Shown here in pieces: positions 55,506 to 64,000 of a DNA stretch of 64,000 bases. Both the position numbers and the translations under genes were made by a program. The DNA is from Inia geoffrensis (Eukaryota; Chordata; Mammalia; Artiodactyla; Iniidae). Under the pieces are notes generated by a model, which had not been told where the DNA came from, searched no databases, and saw only the letters and a program-made list of their open reading frames with translations. The stretch lies in assembly GCA_036417435.1 (NCBI GenBank), contig CM070903.1:86462001-86526000 (forward strand). The letters run 5' to 3'. Each line of letters begins with the position of its first letter. Position 1 is the stretch's first letter.

Positions 55506-55713
55506 GGGACTTCCCTGGAGGTCCAGTGGTTAAGACTTCACATTCCAGTGCAGCGGGTGCAGGTTTGATCCCTGGCTGGGAGCTAAGATCCCACATGCCT
55601 CACAGCAAAAGACCAAAAAAACATAAAACAGAAGCAATATTGGAACAAACTCAATAAAGACTTTAAAAATGGTCCACATCAAAAAAAAAAAAAAAAATCT
55701 TAAAAAAAAAAAA
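55506..55713 (+). mobile_element. Short CHR-type SINE with extended AATAAA-bearing tail
   Basis: Head 'gggacttccctggaggtcca' and B-box region 'ggtttgatccctggctggga', then 'gaagcaatattggaacaaac', 'tcaataaagactttaaaaat', 'ggtccacatc' and two A-runs separated by 'tctt'. It is flanked by 'aagttgatccc' (55495-55505 and 55714-55724). Confidence 0.92.
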
Positions 55714-55724
55714 AAGTTGATCCC

Positions 55725-56789
55725 TAGGAGTTGGTTTTGGTTGTAAGAGAACTCTTGATATTGTGCTTATGTTCTCTGACTTGTACATTAAACTGTAGTG
55801 AGGGTCGTGATATGCCAAATACCCACCTGGCATAATACACTGCGTTATATAAGCCCCTTAACCTAAGCTGCCCTACATTAAAAAAACTACCTAGAAACTG
55901 ATGAGTAACACAAGAAGGAGGGAAGGCGGAAAAGAGGGAAGGAGGGAGGGAAGAGAAGACAAGAAGAAAGAAGGGAGGGAAGAAGTGGGGAAGGAAGGGA
56001 GGAAGAAAGGGAAAAAAACTGTTTTGGACAGTGGTAGCTGTTAAAGACAGACATGAACAAAATGAATGAGATTGGTAATATACAAAACAAAAATTTCAAA
56101 GGACATCTAAGCAAACATAGCAATGTTAATATGAGAGTTTTTATTTTTGCATTTCTTAATTTGCAAATTGTAGAGAAGACACTAGAAGTTTGACTTTGGG
56201 GGCTTGAGCATCTATTTCCAAATCAAAATAAGCAATTCTTAGTCTAATGTCATGTTTTAATTGAAAAACCTTGGCACAAAAAGCGTTACAATATATGTAT
56301 GTCATTATTGATACACAATATGCAACATTCAACCAGAACTGTTGCTTTTCCTTTTCTGGACACTATTTCATTTTTTTCTAATCCTAAAAAGTTTGACAGG
56401 ATTTGTCTGGCTGCTAGGAAAATTCAGGGGCAAAGGCCTTGATTTAAGTATACATAAAATGACTAAGTTAGGTATATACAATTTAAGAAATAAAAAAAAA
56501 TTCCATATTAACATCCACACACCTACATTACGTAATTAAGACAATATAATTAAAAACCTAATTAGAATCACATGGTGTAATCCTTTTGTATTTCTTGATT
56601 CCTGTATGTTTAGATAGGTTACATCAATATCAGGTTAACTAAGCCTTTTATTTATCATTCCTAGAGTAGTTTGTAAACTTTTCCTAAACATGGAAAGTAA
56701 AAATCCAAGAGAAACAAAAAGTAGCCCTTCACAACTTTGTTTATCCAGACTTGCTAAGATATCAAAAGATACCAGTCTATCAACACTAG
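55725..56789. other. Unassigned; GA-rich tract 55905-56020
   Basis: The purine tract is built from 'ggagggaagg', 'aagaagaaag' units. The rest is AT-rich and unassigned. Confidence 0.5.
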
Positions 56790-57130
56790 AAGGCAGAGCT
56801 GGGGAGTGAGGGAATTAGAGAGAGGCTGATAAAAGGGTACAAACTTTCAGCTATAATATGAAAGAGGTCTGTAAATTTAATGTATAACATGGTGACTATA
56901 GTTGATAAGACTACTGAATAATTGAAGTTTGTTAAGAGAGTAGAGCTTAAATGTTTTCCTCAAAAAAAAAAAAAAAAGATAAATACATAGGTGATGCATG
57001 TGTTAACTAGATGGGAGGAATCCTTTCACAATGTACGCTTGTATCAAATCATCATGATGTACATTTTAAATATCTTACAATTTTATTTGTCACATAACTC
57101 AATAGAGCTAAAAAAACAAAACAAAAACAA
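56790..57130 (+). mobile_element. Ancient L1 (L1M-type) 3' UTR
   Basis: 'gataaaagggtacaaacttt', 'aacatggtgactatagttga', 'gagtagagcttaaatgtttt', 'tatcaaatcatcatgatgta' follow the L1M 3' UTR closely. It ends in (caaaa)n at 57112-57140. Confidence 0.85.
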
Positions 57131-57261
57131 AAACAAAAACCACTAGAAGGGAAACCTCACCTATAGTATTATTCATGGTTTTTAAAAATTCCAGGTAGTT
57201 ATTTTATTTATATAGGGCTTCCCCTGTTTGACTTTTAGAGATTAACTCTGAAAGACCATTG

Positions 57262-57295
57262 ATTGATAGATAGATAGACAGATAGACACACACAA
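57262..57295. repeat. (TAGA/CAGA)n microsatellite
   Basis: 'gatagatagatagacagata' and 'gacacacac'. Confidence 0.9.
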
Positions 57296-57479
57296 ATAAA
57301 GGAAAACAATAATTAGCAAAATTCACTTCTGAACGAATAGAATTTTTTAAATAGTGTCTTTTAACTTCTTTGTGAAATACAAAAACTTTGCTCTTTAATA
57401 CAAAATCTTGATTTTCAGGGATATAGAACACATAAAAAATTTAAAAACCTATTGCTATACTTTAATCACTTGAGACGGA

Positions 57480-57660
57480 AGCTATAAAATCTGAGTCAGT
57501 ATCCCAGTTCTTCCATCTATCAGCTGGATCACAGTGTGCCAATGACTCAGCTTCTTCCTTGGTAAAATGGGATTAATGATATTTATTTCATAGCATTATT
57601 CTAAGGCTCAAACAAAATTATGAATTGAGAAGTGCTTTGTAAGCTATAGGGCATTAAACA
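57480..57660 (+). mobile_element. MIR SINE
   Basis: 'atctatcagctggatcacag', 'ccttggtaaaatgggattaa' and 'gaagtgctttgtaagctata'. Confidence 0.75.
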
Positions 57661-57676
57661 AATTTAAGATTTTTTT

Positions 57677-57887
57677 TTTTTTTTTTTTTTGGGGGGGGTA
57701 CGCGAGCCTCTCACTGTTGTGGCCTCTCCCGTTGCGGAGCACAGGCTCCGGACGCGCAGGCTCAGCGGCCATGGCTCACGGGCCCAGCCGCTCCGCGGCA
57801 CGTGGGATCTTCCCGGCCCGGGGCACGAACCCGTGTCCCCTGCATCGGCAGGCGGCCTCTCAACCACTGCGCCACCAGGGAAGCCCC
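57677..57887 (-). mobile_element. Youngest-looking CHR-type SINE
   Basis: Minus strand: 'ggggcttccctggtggcgca', B box 'gggttcgtgccccgggccgg', 'cgctgagcctgcgcgtccgg', with about 20 CpG retained in 210 bp and few differences from the subfamily majority. A C8 run precedes the A-tail. The flank 'taagat' is repeated. Confidence 0.94.
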
Positions 57888-59521
57888 TAAGATATTTTGA
57901 AGTAATAATTTTATCTAGTTGAGAAATTATGATTTATGCAACATATTCCTAACAGTGAGTTTGATGTCTAAGCATGGGTACCACTTCGAAAACATACATT
58001 TAACCAATAGGAAGTAGAGTGTCTTTCTGGTCACCTCTCAGACAGATTAACAACCTGTAAGAAAAGGATCTACAGTTAGAGCCATGCTGTATTAGGTGGA
58101 CAATGTAATCACTAGGACAATTCTTAATACGAAGAAAGTGGAAACATGAGTCAGAAGAGGGGAAATATAAAAGGTATTCTTCATCAAGAGTGAAACTTTG
58201 AAATCCATCTATTTAAGATTAATCACTATTCTTTTAGCTAAGCTGTTGTCATCTCTAACTTTCCCTGAGTAGAAAATAATCTGCACTTCCAACTAAGTTA
58301 TTCATGGTCCAATTTGTTCTCAGAATACTATAATAGGCTTTGTGAAGATAAGTTTTATAATAGGGATTTAACATAGTGAGAAGCCAAGGCACAGAGGCCT
58401 TCAAACACAAAGAGTATATATGTGTATAAACTGCTCAGTCCCCTCCCCCTCTTCTTCCACTCTCCCTTGTCCCCTCTCCCCGAAAAGACATTCACCCCTA
58501 CTTAAAATCTAATTTTTACAAAGGATTCGGATGAAATGCCATCTCAACAACTTCACAGTACAATCAGTTTAGCTACTGCAGGGTTGCTTTAGAGCCATTT
58601 CAGCAGAGCTGGGAAATGGGGGAAACTTTGAGCAAAGTACCAGTGACAGAAGGAATACTGTGAAGGATTTTAAGAAAGAGAAACATTCAAAATCTTCCCT
58701 ATTTGCAGTTCCGTCTTGCTTGATGACCACATTTACATACTGAATTCACAGGCTAGAACTCTCAAAGAGAACTCTACTTTTCTGGAGAAAATAAAACTTT
58801 CAGGGTGGCATCCTGGGGAAAAAAAAAGAAGAAGAAGGAAAAAAATCACTGATGATTTACACACATTATTTTCCAAGCTTCTGATATCTTAAACTATTGA
58901 AAATACTTAAAGTTAGTTCAGAGCCACTACTAATTTATTGTTTTCTCCTCTTTATCTCTATAAGATCTGTCTTTCCCTACTGATAATTTTTATCTCATTT
59001 ATATCCAAATGAATGTATTGGCTATTTGTTTTACGAAGTAGCAAGGCACTTAAAGTGAAGCGCAAGTTTATCTTCATTCAGGTGGTGGTTGTTTCTTTTT
59101 AAGGTTCCATATTTTCACATTTTAAACAGTTCAAGACACAAGCACATGAAATGTAATATTTAAAATACTTGAAAAAAATAAAATACTTGAAATTCTTTAT
59201 CTAGTAATGTATTTTAACAACTAGCTTCCCTTTTCCCTACGTGTAACATCCCTGCTGTACCTATTTTGTTGCAAGTCAGGCTATCTTACTTGCATATTTG
59301 TAACAAAGTATATAAAAGGATGAAGGTATGTGGTTCCTTGAGTATTTATATTCAAAACTCTTCAAATATTTATATTCAAAACTCTTTGATTTAAAAAATC
59401 TTACAAATCACATAGGAATTATGTAAGAAATATACATTTTAAACTTTTTTTAAGCAAAGAAAAAAATTTTAATTGTTTTTTAATGAGCTTTTAATGATTT
59501 CTAGCACTCACACCTCCTTAC
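57888..59521. other. Unassigned SINE-free sequence
   Basis: No gene or repeat recognised. Confidence 0.4.
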
Positions 59522-59889
59522 TTGCTTTCCAAACTGTTTATACTGTCCCCAATAACACTCAGTGGAAAGCTGTCACTCCTGGCTAAATCCTTACTTAGGG
59601 TGGATGCTATGCCTCCATGAGACAGGGTCAGGGGGTCAAAATCGATTCTGGAGGCCACCTGGAGAGTCCAGGCCATGAACTGACTCAAGAAATTTATATC
59701 AGAGCTGGAATAGTCCACCTCCCAGGGTCAGATCTGGCCTGACACTCCAACTGCAGGCTGGGGCATGCTAGACCGAGCTCAGAGAGAGGCCAGAGTTGTT
59801 GACCCTGCTAGCTGACCTCTTCAAACTTCAGGAGAATTTTTTTGGCAGTTACCACGGTGACTGGGTACTCTAAAAGCTTATCCTTCTTA
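59522..59889 (-). other. Candidate exon-like segment, minus strand
   Basis: Seen: a 368-bp block at about 50% GC in AT-rich surroundings. Read on the minus strand it is preceded by a pyrimidine run and 'tttcag' acceptor (AG at 59891-59890) with a 'ttttaac' branch-like motif upstream. It is followed by 'gcaa|gtaagg', a fair donor (GT at 59521-59520). With the first base as codon position 3, 26 codons stay open (KKDKLLEYPVTVV... to LKFEEVS) before TAG. A different frame is open for about 70 codons to the donor (WEVDYSSSDINF...). No single frame is open throughout, so it would be a non-coding or decayed exon, or chance. I recognise no protein family. Confidence 0.25.
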
Positions 59890-59934
59890 CTGAAAGGAGG
59901 AAAAAAAAAATTAGGAAAAAAATATGTTAAAACC

Positions 59935-62900
59935 TACCTTGCAGAAATGCCTATCACAGTTAAAGTTAAAAAAAAAAAAAAAAACTGAAGTAGCTCTAAA
60001 TTGTCTATGACTTTAATCTCCTCTGCTGTCCTAAAGAAATTGGAATTTGTAAGGTCTTTCAAAAACCAAATTCACATTTGGAACAGATACTGCTTTTTTT
60101 TTTTTTTTTTTAAACCAATATCTGACAACAATTTGAATAATGTATTAAAATACTTTTTAAACAACCTAATTTACTTGGAAATTCTGATATCTCTCTGCTT
60201 TTCTTTCAGAAAAATCAGCTTTGGTATAAGATCTACCATAAATGCTAATTTAGTAGGGGAAAAATACTGTAACTAAATAATTATTTTTGTGTCAAAAACA
60301 TACTCGATACTCTTTTTCCTGAGAGAAAAGTGTCCATTTTTGCTTGACTTGAAATAATAAAATTAGGAGAAAAACAAGGGGCCATTATTATATAGTTTTA
60401 AATATTTTTTACCAAATGACTTAATAAAATAATGTTTACAATTAAAAACAATGTCGTGAAAATACTCTAACATAACAAAAGAATACTAGGAGGAAAAAAA
60501 TCAAGGTGCAGTTTCTTTTAGAGCAATTTAAAGTGAAAGAAAATCCATAGAATATTCTTCTATGTTAATACCAAATGCTATCTTGTCCTAAAGTTCCACA
60601 ACAATGGAGAGACTCATGAATTAAAATTTAATTCCCCATGGGGTAAACCTATGCACATTATAAAACTCTACTAGTTGATTTTTGGTGACAGATTGTAATG
60701 CAAAATACTTTTAAATGGCTCCTATATGTGACTTGAAATTAGATGATAATAATAATAATTTAGAAGTATGATATTATTTAATTATAATAATACTTGCTTT
60801 AAAAAAAATGCCTGTGTACTGTATCATGACTTTTTGTAAAGTGAAATAATTGACTCTTAGTGATGCTATTGCTCTGGCCCTCCTTTAATTTTCTCATCTG
60901 CCTCTTACATGACCCAGGTCCTGGAAGTCTTGAAAGGACTTTCTCCAGCAACTGTGCGTGTGTGGGTGTGTCTGTGTGTGAACATAAGCACACACAAATG
61001 ATTAAGCATTGGTGAGGGGAGGGTGGGTTTGCATTTTAAAAAGCGGTGGGTACGTAACAAAACAATGTCTTTGGTCTAAATATCATTTCTCATCTTGACT
61101 CTAAGCCAAGAAAGAAAAAATGATGAATTACAGAAATGTAGTAACTGACACTCCAAAAATGAATACTGAAATTTCAGAGGAATGTTTTAACCTAATCTTG
61201 AATGTTCATTTTGCTGTGACCTATTTTCAGTGCTTTGTAATCACCACTAAATTCTTAGAACAGAATGGACATAAAACCAAGTATCTGTTAATTAATCTTA
61301 ATTTAAAAAAAAAAAACCGAAAATATAATTCAGAATATAATTTCCTTTCTTGTCTTGTGTTAAAACATCCAGTGAAAGGAAAGACTGGAGATGTATTCTG
61401 AGATGATTTTGCCATGTGATCCAATTGCACTTTGCTAAAACACAGGTCTTTCAATTAGATAGTGTGGTTCTTGCCATTGCAAAGGGGGCAATGAGGTTGG
61501 TGAGTCACTACAACGGTGGTGTCAGCTCATTCTCTGTGATGAACTCAGACTGTCCTTCCCAGATGGGAGCTCTTGGCAAGCTTCCTTAAAGACCCGGAGG
61601 CTGGCAAAGCATGAAGAACTATCAAACAGGAAATGAGGTCCTCCTCAGGTTTTGAAAAGGGATGATAGAAGTCTTAAAGTGAGGCAAGCCAGACCAGAAT
61701 CTCCTACACTGCAAACCTCATCTTGAGTGACACATTATTTCTAAGTTGGATCTGAAAAGGAAAAGAAGTTGAAGCATAAGACACTGGTTCATTTGTATGT
61801 AAGAAAAGAGTGCCAAGTCTCTTAGTTTGGTTCCCTCAAGTCAAAGTTAGGATCTCTCCCAGGAAAAGACCAAAAATCATTTGTCAGTTTTCTGCATAAA
61901 TTTCTACTAAAAGGACAATGAAATAGATATTTAGAAGATCCATAGACCTGGGTCTTCTCATGTGTGGAAAATTCATCAGTTTGTTATAGAACTACAGAAT
62001 TCAGGGGCTGGGAGGGATTTAAGAGATTATCTGGTCCTATCTCTTTCCTTTACGTATGCAAAATATGAAGCCAGGAACATAAACTTCCTTCCTTACACAT
62101 TATTACTTACATGCCTCAACTGGAACTTAGAGCTTGCTCAGCACTTCTAGCCTAGTGGGTTCTCCACTACAATCTGTGGCCTCCTCACTGGCAGAAAGGA
62201 TATTAAAAGCCCATACCAGTAGTCCTATTCAGAGCCTTGAAGACAGAGTTATTCTGGAACTATGGTATAAAATGACTGTAAAACTCATTCAAGTTATACT
62301 TCCAGGAAATAACTTTAGGTACCACACAAGCAGAAGTTCCACAAAATCAAGTAGTGAAACAATATGATAATATGTGCTATAGGAAGCTTCAGAATTCTCA
62401 GAAACTTTGGTAACAAGGGTATGTTGTTAATATTATTTCTCCAGCTAATTGTTTTTATTGATTTGTTATGGCTAACAGGCAATGATTGATTTTCTTTTAA
62501 TTGGTACAGAGTCTCCACTCTGCCAGGTTTATAGTTAAATACTGAGAAGCAAGGCTTTTGGTGTTAGTCTAAGCTTCCAGTGGTATGAAAGTCTATCCAA
62601 ATAACCATGAGCTCAGTAAGACTTGATGGCTGCCAGTCCAGAAAGGGCTTAACCTGGCCTTTCTTTAATATTTCTCTAATTTAGTTCAGTTTTAACTTGT
62701 TTCTATTAGGATCAGTGGATTCTAAAAATGAAGTAAAAAGAGGCCTGTAGAAAAATGGGGAATTCATTGCTGATACCCCAAACTGCCACTTGTCAACTGC
62801 ATTCAACTATAAAATTTACTTTCTATATTATGTATTTTCATTGCAATCCCCAAACTCCCCTTCTAACTTGTTATGGCATTTGGGAGAAGATCATGATTTA

Positions 62901-64000
62901 ATTCTGAGAATCTGGCTCAGGGTCCCAGAGGGAAAAAGAGTAAAAAGGGTAAGAAATTAAGGGGAGGAGAAAAAGGATGAGGTATGCTGAGGGGTTTTTA
63001 TAGGGAAGGAGGCTGGTAAATTAGGAAGACAGTTATGTATGATTAAGAGGTGAAGGCAATAGGAGTCAGGTAGTCCTTAACTCCCATCTAGAATTTCAAA
63101 GAAATGTTATATCCTTTCCATAAGTTCCAATGAGTGTTAGTTAAGGGAAGCATTTTGGGTACTAATTACATGTTAATGTTTTGGAGCAGGGAGTGAAAAA
63201 CAACTCTGAGGTTGGGTCAGAAGAATGTTTGCTTGGCTACTCGAGGCTCCTGATGAAGTTCGGCTACCTACCCCACATTATGTGTGTGCGTCTATCATTT
63301 TGTTTCTCAAAACACTTTAGTCTTCTCCCCTTTTCCCAGAAGCAGACTTCACCCAAAGGAGAAAGAGCTGTTAAGGGAAACTCCTTAGCAGAAGGGAACT
63401 TTCAGATATACAAACATTTTTTTTTTTTTTTGCAATCAAGGATGAGGGGCCGGTGAAGAAATTCAGTGAGGAATTGTGAGATTAGAGAGTGAGAACTTCC
63501 CACTCGGTTCTGAGCTCCACCCCCAGGACCAACCAGGCTGTGCTCCAGGGACAGTGTGAATGACAGAAAAGCTGGCTGCCCTCCCCAGCTTCTTGACCTG
63601 CCTTAGGACTTTGCCAGACCTCTTCCCTCAGTCCAGGTGGGCACAGCCCTCTGTTCTAGACACTATCCACTGCACTGCTCCAGAAGGGCACAGCCTAGGG
63701 CAACTTGGCCAGTGCCTGCCTCCTGCTGAGACACGACCACTTGAAAAGGGGCTCACTCTTTTGGCATCCTTCATAAGCTCCTTAGGAAATTGTTCAAGAC
63801 AGAAATTTTGAAATTGAATTTTAATGATTGAGAAAAGAGGGGCGAGGCACACAGCAGCTGCTCCATCGCAGCTGCCCCAGCTGCTCCATCCTCAGGAAAG
63901 GCCGCCTCTTGGCCACCGCACCCACCAGTCCCAGAAGAAGGGAAGAAGAGGGACACAAAGGTGAAGGGTTCAAGTTTAGAGTGAGGGCCTTGGCTCTGGG
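59935..64000. other. Unassigned SINE-free sequence to window end
   Basis: AT-rich to about 63 kb, then GC-richer (63.5-64 kb). Text near 61990-62040 ('ggctgggagggatttaagag') hints at an old repeat. No open frame here has recognisable protein content. Confidence 0.4.

Noticed and set aside
63560..63956. Short open frames on both strands in a GC-richer end segment
   Set aside because: No splice signals or protein similarity could be recognised, and the window ends before context is available.

Overview
This window is non-coding DNA from a cetacean, most likely a toothed whale or dolphin. I see no intact protein-coding gene, functional RNA gene or CRISPR array. The diagnosis rests on roughly 40 copies of tRNA-Glu-like CHR-type SINEs, whose heads read 'ggcttccctggtggcgcag' or 'gggacttccctggtgg'. 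It is supported by cetartiodactyl-type L1 3' ends. I see no ruminant Bov-tA/BovB or pig PRE-1 sequence. Family names come from recall of consensus sequences and no database search was run.

Layout. 1-12.5 kb is SINE-dense. It holds a U6 snRNA/L1 chimeric retrocopy (2789-2991), a decayed RPS20 processed pseudogene on the minus strand (about 3883-4395), interrupted ancient L1 copies and a tandem SINE dimer (10405-11095). 12.5-24 kb is SINE-poor, with MIRs, a TC/TA microsatellite and an old HAL1/L1-like LINE (22.6-24.8 kb) that carries a small home-grown minisatellite. 24-32 kb is again SINE-rich. It has two clusters where SINEs re-inserted at the same target site, a SINE-head/L1-tail chimera, a second tandem SINE dimer and an apparent poly(A)-only insertion. 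32-42.7 kb is mostly MIR and L2 relics, plus a small hAT transposon (35011-35409) whose interior expanded into 23 units of 10 bp. 42.7-52.3 kb has no SINE and contains an 80-bp mariner-type palindromic MITE, another hairpin DNA transposon and one stretch that looks like a conserved regulatory element. 52.3-57.9 kb is a patch of young SINEs with fresh target duplications. 57.9-64 kb is SINE-free and largely unassigned, with one minus-strand segment (59522-59889) that has splice-like borders.

The unifying theme is LINE-machinery retrotransposition rather than genes working together. The window preserves template switching between RNAs, repeated use of the same A-rich target sites, extreme 5' truncation, and local tandem expansion inside dead transposons. 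The most informative items are the U6-L1 chimera, the two SINE dimers with an identical junction, and the hAT-derived 10-bp array.
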